A DNA stretch of 64,000 nucleotides from Mytilus edulis (lineage: Eukaryota > Mollusca > Bivalvia > Mytilida > Mytilidae), in the NCBI RefSeq assembly GCF_963676685.1, contig NC_092351.1, positions 38,802,733-38,866,732 on the forward strand, read 5' to 3'. Made by a program: the position numbers and the translations under genes. Positions 1 through 12,613 of the stretch are shown here, in pieces. A model generated the notes under the pieces. The model did not search any database, had not been told where the DNA came from, and was given only the letters and a program-made list of their open reading frames with translations. Within the stretch, counting starts at the first letter, position 1. Every line of letters begins with the position of its first letter.

Positions 1-570
1 TAAACAAACTTTATGGTGGAGATCTCTAAATTCAACTTCAATAAGACCAATGAAGAGAAATCAATACAGGATAAATCAGTAAATGATGATATAAAATCAA
101 TTTGCCTAAAATAGATTGTTTTTCTGTCTTGAAAATATAATAAAATGTACATTGTTCATAATGCTTATTCAACTAAAAAAGTCTTGAAATTAAGAAATCA
201 TTGACTCCTTCCTTTTAAGACATTTATTTTTACAAAATATTCAAGATAAATGAAGACGTTTAAGAGAGTGATAAGCATAGCTCACTTGATCCTTGGGTCA
301 GGTGAGCTTAAAATATGTATGATTGTTACTCCAGTACATTATTTGTTTCAGTTTTTTTTTAATGTAGACCTTGAACTTGTATAATCCTGGTGTTAATAAA
401 ATCATCTCCTTAAACACACTAGTTACCTACAGTTGTTACTTGATATGCTCCTGAGGAATTGAGAAATTGCCACATTTGATAAATATCTGTCTGTTTGGTA
501 TTTTTTTTAAGGAGCATCTTCATACCATGTTTATTGCAACTTATTTTCCAATTTGTTGTATTCATAGGTT
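1..570. other. gene-free AT-rich stretch
   Basis: The short ORFs here overlap on both strands and have no recognisable product or splice context. I see no repeat family or RNA gene. Confidence 0.5.
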
Positions 571-785
571 TTAGTTTGACATACATATTTCCCTGCTTCA
601 TTCTGTATGTGCTAGTTTTCTCGTTTGCATTGTTTTCATGGCCTTTAAAGCTGACTATGTGTTGTGGCTTTACTTATTGTTGAAGGCTGAACAGTGACCT
701 ATAGTTGTTAATTTCTGTGTCATTTGGTCTCTTGTGGAGAGTTGTCTCATTGGCAATCATACCACAACTTCCATTTTTATGTTGT
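571..785 (+). repeat. dispersed repeat family A
   Basis: This copy ends with the block GTTGTCTCATTGGCAATCAT, preceded by CAGTGACCTATAGTTGTTAA and TCATTTGGTCTCTTGTG. The same ordered blocks recur at about 8455, 9130, 11545, 13874 (reverse), 17970 (reverse), 19375, 21540 (reverse), 22245 and 27600. That makes it the commonest dispersed family in the window. From memory it is very abundant in mussel genomes. No coding capacity is seen. Confidence 0.8.
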
Positions 786-3700
786 TTTTTTATTATTATT
801 TAGTAAATCACATGGATTGAGTTCTGGTACATGAACAATCAAATATCAGTAGCTAAAAGTTGAATTGGTGTTTTTTGTATATGCATTTAAAAAAAAGTTA
901 TATTTAGTTGGATTTTTTACATACATATTTTCTTATCAAATGCTTAACTTGAAGCATATGGTATATACTTGAATCCTTCTCTGTCGAAAATATCCTCAAA
1001 ATGTTACTTTCTCAGTTCAAATGAAATGACAATAGCTGTGTTCCTGAAACAGACGAAAAAAAGAGAAGTATTGACTATTGCTGAAAAATTCATAAAACTG
1101 GAAAACAATAGAACCTGAAAATCTGTGATGAAATAGATTAATTGTTGTTGTTTAACGCCACTTTCAGCTCTTTATTGTGGTGGTCAGTTTTAATTGATGG
1201 AGGTCACCAGGTTTCTGGATGAAAATCTGTAAAATTCATCTCCTCTTTGACTGATCAAACTCTCTCATCAGTTTTGAAACAAATTAAAATGCAAGGCTTT
1301 CAGGGAGCATGTGACAACTTGTAGATTATAGTTCTTGTAGAAAATAAGAAGTTAAACCAGATCAGCATTTGTCTCCCTTGTTCCTGATAAATAGTTTTCT
1401 ACTTGGCAATCTACTGGATAGTATTTTTAGTTGAAATTGAACCAAACAAATCAGGTAAGGAAATGACACCAATTCAAATTGTGTCAATGAAAATTCTGTA
1501 ACTTTGAATACATGTGGACTTATATTGTAGTTAAATAAGAGTATACTTTTTTTAAAAGTGATAAATCTGATGGTACATGTATGTCCAAATACTTATACTC
1601 TTCAAAATGCAAGTAAAATGTACATATGTCTATTTCAAAATATTGAAAATTTTGAAGTACAAAATTTGTGAAATAATTGCAATGCAGACAGAAAGTGACC
1701 ATATTCATTTCCCTCAAGGTTATCAATTAATTGAATGGGAATCAAAGTTTGAATGCACTAAACTTTATAGAATAGTAATTCAACCAAGCAAATTTTTAAT
1801 CATCTATGTTAAACACTGAGCAAATATTGAATTAATAATTTCAATATCATTTTGCAAGGCAGTGGACAAAAATTAATCTTTTGCAAGCATGTTCAAATAT
1901 TAATACAATGAACACACAGAGATGCATTTCTACTCAGTTAGTTTCTAAATCAATTTCAAATCAAGCTTGTCTTTGACAATACTTCTGCAAAAATGCTGGA
2001 ATAAGTATAATTCATATTTTAATAGTTATCATTTTTACACAGTGACAGATTTTAAATTTGACTAAATGTTTTATCTCATGTGAACTAAACCTGAAATTTC
2101 GGCTTTTCAATGGTACGGGTTAGGGAAAGTTTATACATTTCAGATCTTTAAAGATTTAATTCAAATTATATCAATGATTAATTATTTTTCATAAAATAGT
2201 GATGGAATTTTTTTTTCTTTCACAGGGGTCAGAGGATGGGAAAATGGTATACTAATATACTGATTAATGGGTTGTAAAATTGAAAAGAAATTTCGGACAG
2301 CAGTGGAAAAATTGAAATATTTGGTACCATCTGCCACTAAAGTACATATAAATGGTGACATTTAGTTATCTACCATTTTAATCCTAATATGTTTATGCAG
2401 ATTACTATATTGTTAGGAGTGCTCAGTTTAATTCACCACAGAGCCAAATGACCGAGGTTTTGAAAATTAAAGGTGTCCATATAAACATTTTCATTAATAT
2501 TTATTATTAATAGGAAGTTCCGAGACCTTAGGAAATGGGGCGAGAAATTTAATTGTGAATTATTTAAACATTAAAAATTATTTCTTTTAAGGTTTTAAAT
2601 CCATCTGTTGCTAAAATTCCTAGAGATGGACATGCTTTAAACTTCACTGCATTTAATCTCCCATTTCTGATGCTGGTCAGCACTGGTCACTTTTGGTCAA
2701 GGATCTCACACCTAGTTAGTTAATATGAATTTTGTCCATTCATGATTTCACAGCTATTTGAATTGACCAGTTTAATTTTTCCCATTAATAATAAATTTCC
2801 AAATAATTGTTGTTGTCCCCATTTTACAATTCATGTCAGAAGAGAAACCATCAAAGCTTAAAATTACAGCTGTAAAAAAACTCATTTTCAAAGATATCAA
2901 TTTGAAATAAAAAAAATTCTGGACATATGCTGACAGAATTATAACCTGTTAGACGTGACCCTCAACCTCACCACCCTGACCTCAAGTTGTAAATAGTAAC
3001 CTTGTATTTTGTAGATGAAGTTAATGTGATTTGTAATGAGATGAAAACTGACCTGTGGTCACCTGGCCAGTTTACCTGCAGCCATGTATGCTAAAAGGTG
3101 TTAACTACTGGTCAATGTGGCTTCAAATCAGATCAAAAATGAGTTTAATTGTCTCAAATTCAAATTATAAGGTTTAATCGGCTAATTTAAATGTTTACAA
3201 TGTACTTCAGGAAATGCTTTTTTGCCATTAATTCAATATCAAGGGAAGAATTATTGTATATATTATTTCTAATAATTCAGAAAACAAACAATTCCCTGTT
3301 CACTTGTTAGATTTTATCAGATTTTGTTACAATAAGCAAATAGAAGAAACTGATTCTAATGAATATAAATTAGCCTACTTTGAAAAGTTTTCTATTTTTT
3401 TTCCTCCACTCAATGGGTTCAAAAGTTTGAAAACATCAAACGGTTAAAAATTAAAATTTGAAATATAAAGCTATTATGGTTAAAACCAAAATTTACAATT
3501 GAAAGCTTTTATGAATGATATTTTTTAAATGACCTCTGCATAGGTCATCAAGCTTCATTTAACCTTCGGTATCAGGGATGAAAGTAGCTCAGTGCAGTTT
3601 TTAAATACATGTAGTAAATTTCTTTTTTTACAATTTTACTCATTTTTAATAATAAAAATTTGGAAATTTCAAAATAATGGAAAACTAAGAAAACTAAAAT

Positions 3701-4165
3701 CAAGGGATTCAGGCCAGCGAGTCAAGCAGAAATATGAGAAACTTAAAAAATTGTGACAAATTACAATCACCTGTTTTATTTCTAGACATACCCAATTCAC
3801 ACCACATTTTCAATGTTGAATGCTCCCCAATAAATCCAGGACATACCGTTCCCATGTATAAAAAATCAGCAATGATTGTAGTGCAAACCCATGATTTAAC
3901 CAGCTCATTGATAGGAATGATTCAGCTATCACATGCATCTCCTTCGTGATTGGCATTGTTTTAAAAAAAAATGTAAAATGGACAATTAATGCATATTTAT
4001 CGTTGTTATCTCATGACGCATCTACGTTCAGTACAGATTGACATTTTGAATGTGAAAAATTAATGTGTATTTATTGCGGAATATGATTTTCACATTATAT
4101 TACTAGATTAAGTAGTAACACAATATTGAACAAATTTTTTTTCTCACTATTGTTGTTATATTGCA
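786..4165. other. gene-free AT-rich stretch
   Basis: Only short, low-complexity ORFs occur here and none has a recognisable product. It could be intergenic DNA or a long intron of a gene outside the window; the sequence does not decide. Confidence 0.45.
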
Positions 4166-4179
4166 ACCCACTGAAATAG

Positions 4180-4935
4180 GGAGGTATCCGTTTGCGCCAA
4201 AAATGTGTCCTTTTGCGCCACAACTTTTTTCTCCAATGCTACGTTTGCGCCACATGTTTTAAAATTACATGGTATTATTTGCGCCAAAAGTAAAACATAC
4301 GATTGCGCCAATTAGCAGAAAAATGACTTCCATACTCCTCTATTCGGACTTGGAACTGGCAGTTTACACGGCAAATGTTTCCTTTTCTGAATATCTTCTT
4401 TTTACTGCTGCTGCAGGGGTACTTCCCAATTTAATGTATGTAATAGCTTGTAACTTCACTTTATTGTCCAAAAACACAAACATTGAAGGTTGAAATGCAT
4501 AAAACAGTTCATAATAATTCCTAACAATAATAAAGCCCATACGCATGGTGGGAACAAAGCACTGTGTCATCATTATATGTGGCTCAAACTTAATCAGCAA
4601 CAGCTTCTTTTCTCTCTCTATTGATATATCTTTATCAAATATTCAGCAAAGCAATACGTTTTATTCTCTCTCTTTACATTGAATGTCTAATGCATTTCAA
4701 GTCATTTCTCTCCAGATGCTCATCTTCATGGTGAACTATCTCTGAACTTATGATACTTTTTAAGCCAAAAATAAGAATAAATATACATTAATCACTGATA
4801 TTTATGATAGATATGTGTACAGGTAAATTGGCGCAAATGAGTTCCGAATATTGGCGCAACTGATACATTTGGAAAACTAAATTTGGCGCAAATGATACCC
4901 CTGAAAAACAGTAATTGGAGCAAAAGGACTGCTGC
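4180..4935. mobile_element. foldback-type element with iterated TTTGCGCCA
   Basis: The left end carries five copies of (T)TTGCGCCA at about 4191, 4211, 4243, 4279 and 4303. The right end carries the reverse complement TTGGCGCAA at about 4828, 4851 and 4883, plus a decayed copy near 4915. GGTATCCGTTTGCGCCA near 4184 mirrors TTTGGCGCAAATGATACC near 4882. Inverted, iterated subterminal motifs around a unique 500-bp centre suggest a foldback or non-autonomous DNA transposon. No transposase reading frame was recognised and no clear target duplication was found. Confidence 0.55.
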
Positions 4936-4945
4936 CCCGAAATAA

Positions 4946-7000
4946 ACGAAAACCCTTTATGTTGGACATCCAATTAATTAAACTCATAAACAATGCTAAA
5001 ATATGATCACAATTTTTAACTTCCAAAAGAATTTTCATTAATTATTCATACATTGCTCTGATAAAAAAAAAGACATAAAAATTCCAAATAATTGAGGAAA
5101 GAACCAAAAAAGGCTGAGCTTTGAAAGAAGAAAAAAAAAAGAGATAGAAATTCCAATTTATTGAAGAATAAACGACACAAGGCTTTAAAGATTTCAAGAT
5201 TACAAAGAGATGATAACAATTTTAAATGGTCCTAGTTATAATTAGATGATGAGAACAATAAATCTACTCAAATGGAGAAGCAGTGATGATAGATGGAATC
5301 ATGTCCAGAGTTATAATAGACAAATTGGTCATTAAAATCCGAAATAGGTGGACAAAGGATGTCCATTTCACTGTCCACTAGTAGCCTAATTAATCACTGG
5401 GTACAGTTATCACCCAAATGCCCATGTCACGATCTCACTTTCTATCTTCAAACAAAATTATTTCTGAAAAGTGGACAATGTTAAATGATGTTGTATCCTT
5501 TCATCGTGAACATTCATCTTTGTCGGTATTTTAATATTCCTATTATAATTAAACATTTAAACGGACAATTAACCTTTAAGGGCTTTGGCAAATATAGGAT
5601 TATTCCTAAATGTTCCCCAAATAGAATATTTAATGTACAATATGGTCATTCAAATTTAACTTAAAATGTAATTATGCCTTCATCAACGTTCTTCTGTATC
5701 ATCTATTCTGACCACAAGTAATGTTAAACAATTAATTAACAGTAATTAAAAAAAAGATTGAAAACATCCCCCCAAAGAGCAAGGTTCACTTTAGGCCAAA
5801 TATAGCCTTAAATTTAACCTACGTCTTCCCTGCATTAGAGTACAATTTTAGCTTCAGAATCAACATTATTGATATATTGTCAAAATACATTATTTTGTGC
5901 ATTTTTCTGACCTAAAAGCTTGAGGAAATCCTTGGTCGCAACCTAGGATCCTTAATGTTCTGTAATCAAAAGTTGCCAATGATGATATTGCAACCCTAGA
6001 AACAAACACTTTCTGGATCGTTGGTGGCGGTCATAGTAAATTGTGCAATTCTTTTTTTAAAGAATATTGAAAATTTGACAAAATGTAACAAAACAAATAA
6101 GGCATACTAAAGGAGTCAATACATGTACTACCCATTATGTCATTTTTAAAATGAACTACCAAATTGAAGTTATTTTGTGTTAACAGTAATATAGCAACTA
6201 TTTTTATGTGAAAGTTTTTGCCTGATTAATAAAACATCAGAAATTTAAGGCCAATTTTAGCCCTTTTGAGCATTCTCCTTTGTTCCCTTTAAATGCAAAC
6301 CTTTTATCTAAAAACTAGCAGATGAACAAAATAGCTTATGTTATTTCAGTTGGACTGGTGTAGAATAAAAAGTCGTTAGATTCACTAGTTCAGCCACATC
6401 TATCTATGCTTTAACAACTAGTGATTTAATTTCAAATCAGCATCCCTTTAGCTGCTGATCTTTTTACAGGTTTTTCTCTGGATTTAACAGGGGCTGTTGA
6501 GACTTTGAAATTTTTTAGTTATGTCTCTTGTTGAAGAATGGATACTTGATGTGTTTTGGTTATTTTTGATCTTGAGTTATAATTTTTAAATGAAGCACAG
6601 AAATTGGTACCAAGGAAAATACATGAATCCATATTTCACAATAAATGAATTGGGCACCATTTCTTATTATACTTGCAACACCAGTGTATGTCATATGGAG
6701 AAGATACAGACCCTATTACTTTTAATATTGACCTGAATGACATCCAATAAAGAGATATTTATCTGTAATATGAACATAATTTTGATTTATCATTCAAATT
6801 AGAAGTAATTTGAAATAATTATACACACAGAGGGTCAGTTTCATCATATTTCTTAACACCATGTTCCAATTATATATGAAGATTGGGAGGTCATCTAGTA
6901 CTCCAGTACAAAGTGTTGGACTTTAATTTAGTGGTGGTTTACATCAAACATATGAGAAAGGGGGTGACTTGGGGTGCTCATTTCTGAAAATTCAGCTTAA
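4946..7000. other. gene-free AT-rich stretch
   Basis: No ORF, RNA gene or repeat family could be supported here. Confidence 0.4.
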
Positions 7001-7006
7001 AACAAA

Positions 7007-7160
7007 TCCCACTCAGTGGTGGATCCAGGGTGTGTGTGTGTGTTTCTTGGGTCGGAAATCACCCTTTTTTTTGGACGATCAATGCATTTGAATGGGGACA
7101 TATAGTTGGAACTTCCCTTTATCCTGGGTTCGGTCATCCCCCTTATATCAAATTCATATT
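7007..7160. repeat. dispersed repeat family B, decayed copy
   Basis: It starts with GTGGTGGATCCAGGGTGTG, a short GT run, and continues with the internal G- and C-run blocks seen in the clearer copy at 7648-7794. The right end is lost or highly diverged. Confidence 0.5.
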
Positions 7161-7647
7161 TTGAGCCTTGCCACTTTCCTAGGATAATTAATTAAACAGG
7201 TCTCTGATTAATTTACCCAGCAAATATCTATATCATATCATTTAATTACCAAATAATTATAAATCTGGATTATGAAATTAAACCAATACCATCTTATTTT
7301 AATAACCTGGTCACACTTGTGGCATCACGTTCAATCATTTTCACATTAGCTGCTGTTTAAGTTATCTTAATTGCCATGATATTATATAATTTTTCCAATC
7401 ATTACTCCATAATTGTGAAATGAATATGAACCAGAAAACCAGTAGTTGTTGAAAGATTTTTATGAAAATAAGGTGGATGTTGTATAAATGGATAACAGCA
7501 ATAAACAAAAATATTTTACAGTGCATCAGACCACACCAATGCTTATTTACATTGTATTCCTTTTTTTTCCCAAAAATTTTGACCTTTCATTTGAGTAACA
7601 TAATTCTATTATGATTTAAATTTCCAAAGTTTAAATATAAGAAGTCA

Positions 7648-7794
7648 GGAGCGGATCCAGCAATTTTAAAAGGGGGGGGGGGGGTCCCAACCCAGAGTAA
7701 AGGGGGGTTCCAACTATATGCTCCCGTTCAAATGAATTGATCGGCCAAACAAAGGGGGGTTCCAACCCCCGGACCCCCCACTGGATCCGCCAAT
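7648..7794. mobile_element. short inverted-terminal element, family B
   Basis: The termini are inverted: GGAGCGGATCCAG on the left and CTGGATCCGCCA on the right. The interior has a poly-G run near 7671-7685 and GGGGGGTTCCAAC blocks. Size and termini fit a miniature inverted-repeat element. Related copies lie at about 7007, 8037 and 28247. Confidence 0.65.
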
Positions 7795-8036
7795 GGAAGT
7801 AACCATACAGACCAAAGTTTTTGATAAAAAAATAAATTAGTATAAACTAATTTATAAGTAGATGATCAAATGTCAAAAATTAACAGATACAATAACAGAC
7901 AAAAGCCACCAAATGAAATCAAGAGCTCACAATGCATTCAGCCACATAGGCTAAGAAAAGTTTTTGTGCTTAATTAACTTCTAATTTTCCTAGATAACAC
8001 AATCAAGTAAATTGTAAATGATATCTTTGGAAGTCA

Positions 8037-8166
8037 GTTGCGGATCTAGAAATTTTCATAAGTGGGGGACCGCTGGCTGCCTAAGTGGGGGCCTACTCCC
8101 TTCACGCTTAAGTCATTCCCTATATAACCAACCAAATTTTTTTCCCCCCTAAATCCGCCTCTGGAA
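8037..8166. repeat. dispersed repeat family B
   Basis: It begins GTTGCGGATCTAGAAATTTT, contains GTGGGGG and CGCTTAAGTCATTCCCTATA, and ends with AAATCCGCCTCTGG. The same order of blocks occurs at 28247-28400 inside GRHPR intron 1. Confidence 0.6.
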
Positions 8167-8454
8167 ATATCTTATCCTCTTCCAGTTTTAAAAGAATATA
8201 TGTCTGGTATATTCTTGGGGTTAAATACCTCCTTAGTTTAACATGCCAAATGCAATATTTTCTTTAAACTTTTGAAAATGATGAAATGAATTCCAATTAA
8301 AAAATCCTGATTATCTCCCCTTAACCACCTATACTAAATGCATTTTCAAACCATTTCAAACTAATTTTTAAAAGTTTTGTTGTTTAATGCCCACACACCA
8401 ACTAGTGTAAGGGGATTGGTTTCAAGCTTATAAACATGTTTAACCCAACCACAG

Positions 8455-8735
8455 TCTGTATGTGCCTTTCCTAAGGTATAAAACCTTCAATTCAGTGGTT
8501 TGTAAATTTAATTTTTTTATTAAATGTTTTTAGCTCATATCAGGCCACAAGTTTACTCTTAATTTTTTTTCATTTTGATATGGTGGGGTTTATAGCTTAC
8601 TATACAGTTTGTGTTTTGCTTATTAATGAAGGTTGCATGTTTCCCTATAGATATGAACATCCTTGTCTTTTGGTCTTTGAAATGTCATGTGATGTCTCAT
8701 TGGCCATCATAACACATCTCCTTATGTTTATATTG
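8455..8735 (+). repeat. dispersed repeat family A, decayed copy
   Basis: Recognisable blocks are CTAAGGTATAAAACCTTCAA, TTCAGTGGTTTG, CTTTTGGTCTTTGAAATGTC and GATGTCTCATTGGCCATCAT, in the same order as the other family A copies. Confidence 0.55.
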
Positions 8736-9129
8736 AAGTTTACATTTTTCTTACCTGGGAAATTTCTTATATCTACAAGCATTCTAGTAGAAGCTGTTTC
8801 ACTATCTTACTCTTCTTTTCTTATATTTCAGATTATAATATGAATAAAATTACCTGTAAAAAAAAAGAATCGTTACATAATTGTTTCTAAATATCAACAA
8901 TATAGCTGATGATAGCATTTCCAAAATGTTTGGTACTGAGACATCTTTATTCAAATATATATTGGAATAAAAACATGTGCCTTACAGAACTTCTAAAATT
9001 CTGCATGATTAACATTAAGTAAGTCTCAAGTCTTCTAAACATGTAGAATTAAGAGCTTTTAATAAAACTTATTCTACAATAATGAAGACACCTTCTTTAC
9101 AGATTTTACATTTCACTTAAATAAACTTT

Positions 9130-9405
9130 AACCCCTTCCACATTCTGTATGTATGTGCATGTCCCAAGTCAAGAGCCTGTAATTCAGTTGTTATTTGTTG
9201 GTGTGTTGCATATTTGTTTTTGATTCATTTTTTGTTCATTAATTTGGCTGCTAGTTTTCTTGTTTGAATTTTTTTACATTTGTGATTTCGGGGCCTTGTA
9301 TAGCTGTTGAAAGCTGTACAGTGACCTATATTTGTTAATTTTTGTGTCATTTGGTCTCTTGTGTAGAGTTGTCTCATTGGCAGTCATACCACTTCTTTTT
9401 TTATA
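9130..9405 (+). repeat. dispersed repeat family A, long copy
   Basis: This is one of the longest copies. It includes the upstream half (CATGTCCCAAGTCAAGAGCC, TTCAGTTGTTATTTGTTGGT) and ends with GAGTTGTCTCATTGGCAGTC. Confidence 0.75.
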
Positions 9406-9409
9406 TTTA

Positions 9410-11540
9410 TAACTTGCAAATTAGTGAATATATCATTGTTACAATTGTTGGGAAATATTGTTTTTTCCCCCAGCCATATTTTATTTTGCAACTCTCACAA
9501 TAAAGTATTGAATGATAGAAATTGTATTTTTTAGTGATTTAAATTATGATAGAAGATGAATTTCATTTTATTCTTCTATGTAGCAGTTAGCCTAGCAGTT
9601 ATACTGATTTGCTCAGATATGTTATTGATCTATGCCATCAATTTTTCGAGATAAGAAAAAGTGTAAAGTGTAACCTTCGAAAATTCATACATTTATCTTT
9701 TTACTTCCAGGAACAGATTTTGGTAAAAGATATTTCTTATAAACAGCATCCTCTAATGCCAGACATTGTTATTAGCATATATAATTAGTAATTTTTATTA
9801 TATGTAATAATTGAGATGATGTATTGAAATGTACTGATCATGAGGTGTAAGGTCTATGATTAATAAAGAAATGGAATTCATACAAGAAAAATAATTTAAT
9901 TTAGAATTTAGTACATTTCCACCTACCAAATCCAAGAAACAGTAAAGAAAACTTTACAATTAACTCATACTAATGAAGCATAGAAGTCAAAGACCAGTTT
10001 ATTTATTCAACAGGATACAGACATGGGTCAAATCAAACAATCTGAGACTGAAATTAGAAAATTATATAAAATTATATCAATGTTTATTTTTCTATAACAT
10101 CTTTCCTGGTTGTTAAGCTAGGAGAATATTTTCTATCAAAATATCATTATCCAGTATAATACAAAATAATCATGGTACAAGTCCCCTGTCTGATTTTATC
10201 ATTATCCTACAAAGAACTGAGGATTCTAATCTCCATCCCCGAGGGATGTTTATACAAGCTTGTCAAGTTAGCCTGTAAAAGTCCCACCTCTTTATCAAAG
10301 ATGATAGGAGATATTATCAATCCTTGTCTAACACCCCTGTCTAGCATATAACTATCTTATGATTAAAACTTATTATTCTATCACCATCTGAGATTATCTT
10401 ATTATAAAGAGCTATAATCCTCATTATGGACAGAATTTATTTACTATTGAAATTCCATGAATAGAATTTTGATAAATATAACTGTATGTTTATCTAAATA
10501 AACTGTTATATTGTCTTTGTAAAATTTACCTCCTTAAATTCTTAGAATTCCATGCATCTAGTACTGGGTCTTTGAAAGGTATAAGTTAATACTACTGTAG
10601 AATATGTAAGCTGAAATGCACTGCTGTTTCCTATTAATCTGAAAGTATAAGAAAACAAGTTACTTGCATAGAATGTTTAGGCCAAAACAAAAATATATTG
10701 TCAGGTTATTGTCTCTTTGATGCATTCCCTATTTCCATTCTTTATTCTATTGTTTCCCTATCTACTTGGTAGGAAGGTGAGACACATAATAATTTTGTTT
10801 TTAAAAATATGTTACATAGATTATATACAGAAAGGTTCTGGATTTGACCTATGCTGACATTCAGATGTCTAAACTTTATAACTTTAACCAAAACATCCAT
10901 AAAACAGATTGGGGTAGGCATGATAATTTAAAGTTAGGTAAGGATTTATTTAGCATTCATGCCCAGTAACCTTCAAATTGAATGACCCTAATGAGCATAT
11001 GTTGCTCACCTAGATCTATATATATGCAACAGTGAATGGACCCTCTCTAACATTGTAGACTAAAATTTATTCTATGTTGATCTTGTATTGCTGATTAGCT
11101 AGATTTTTGGCCAAAATAAGGCTCTGACTGCATCTACACATTTACATGTCAAAGATTCATTTAAATTTAAGAATATCATTAACTGAGTATCTGGTTAGTA
11201 TTTGGAATTGTCAATCTTAAGAACCCATCAAAGAATTCTACAACTGATATGACACACAGAAAGGAAACTAATCAAATAGCTATCATCAATTCTACTAATT
11301 TTTCTGATAAAATAAATATTTATATATTTATAAATCATTTCATATGTCCAAGTTACTTTATCTAATTAGCAATAAATTACAATTAATGAAGAAGTGAATG
11401 AAAAGGAATTTCAATTTTATAGGCAAATTTACATTTGATGAAAAATAGAGATTTTTTTAATTTATTTTCATTGAAAATGGACAAAATGAAACTTATACGA
11501 ATATTGACAAGTGGTTTATTTTCCCCAAGGTTTCAGAAGT
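9410..11540. other. gene-free AT-rich stretch
   Basis: No supported coding region is seen. The segment near 10180-10340 is somewhat more balanced in base composition but has no ORF of note. Confidence 0.4.
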
Positions 11541-11544
11541 TAAA

Positions 11545-11710
11545 CATGTTTAAAATATTTTTTTTTAATTTGGTCATATCAGGGCCTTTTACAGCTGATG
11601 TTTAATAATTGGATTTTCTCATTGTTGAAGGCAGTTAGATGACCACATCATTTGAAATTTTGTTGAAAATTGGTCTCATTGGCAATCATTCCATGTCTCC
11701 TTCTTTTTCT
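11545..11710 (+). repeat. dispersed repeat family A, decayed copy
   Basis: It contains CAGGGCCTTTTACAGCTGAT, a CTCATTGTTGAAGGCAGT block and GGTCTCATTGGCAATCATTC in family A order. Confidence 0.6.
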
Positions 11711-12613
11711 CAACCTTAACCATGTTAACATATATATTTTTTATAAAAAAAAATCCTCTCTTATTATTCATTAGGAAGCTTGGAATAGTGAACTTTTTTT
11801 TAAAAATTTCTGACCCCCTTTTAAAAAACATGGATTTTTTTGTTTTCTTTAAAAATGTTTTTTAATATTAGATTTTTGTTTAATTGACATAGAATACCTG
11901 TTCATATCATATTATGACTAATTCACCAAAAAACATTCCATTCTTTGCCTACAGCAAAAGTCAACAAGTCAAGGCATTCAAACACATGTCTTCTTCAACA
12001 AGATCTTTGATCAAAATCACCTATTGTTTGAAATTCTATGTTCAAAGGGAAACTGTTATCAAAATATTTAAACAATGACAACAATCTGATCTTATTTACT
12101 GGTATTTTTTGACAAGATGATGAATTAATTTCAACTGTACTCTATGTTTTCCTCAAAATATTTTTTTTGTATTAATGCACTTTCATTTATTGGTGCCAAT
12201 TTTTGTGGGTTTGGGAAAAATCAAATTTTGTGGATATATAGTATTTCAGGGATTTGCAAAAGTTTACATACAAGAGTATAGAAAATGTATACTATTGAAT
12301 ATTTTAATTCTAGTTTTATACCAATGAAATCCACAAAAGTTGGTATCATTAGTACAGGAATCTAATAATTTTTTAATGATCTGTTTCTGCTTCTTATTTT
12401 TCTACACAAAGCAAGAAAAAGTAAAAAATTGTATCCAACCATCATCATGTTACATGTTATGTTGTACTAAAAAGAACTATTTGTAAGGGGATTGAATGAG
12501 GGGAAGGGTATTCCTTTATTTCTTCATTCTTTTATATACAGGCCATTTTTCTCCTCTCGATATAATTTTTGTCCATTATTCTCTAGATTGGCTAGACTCA
12601 CAATATAAAGCAA

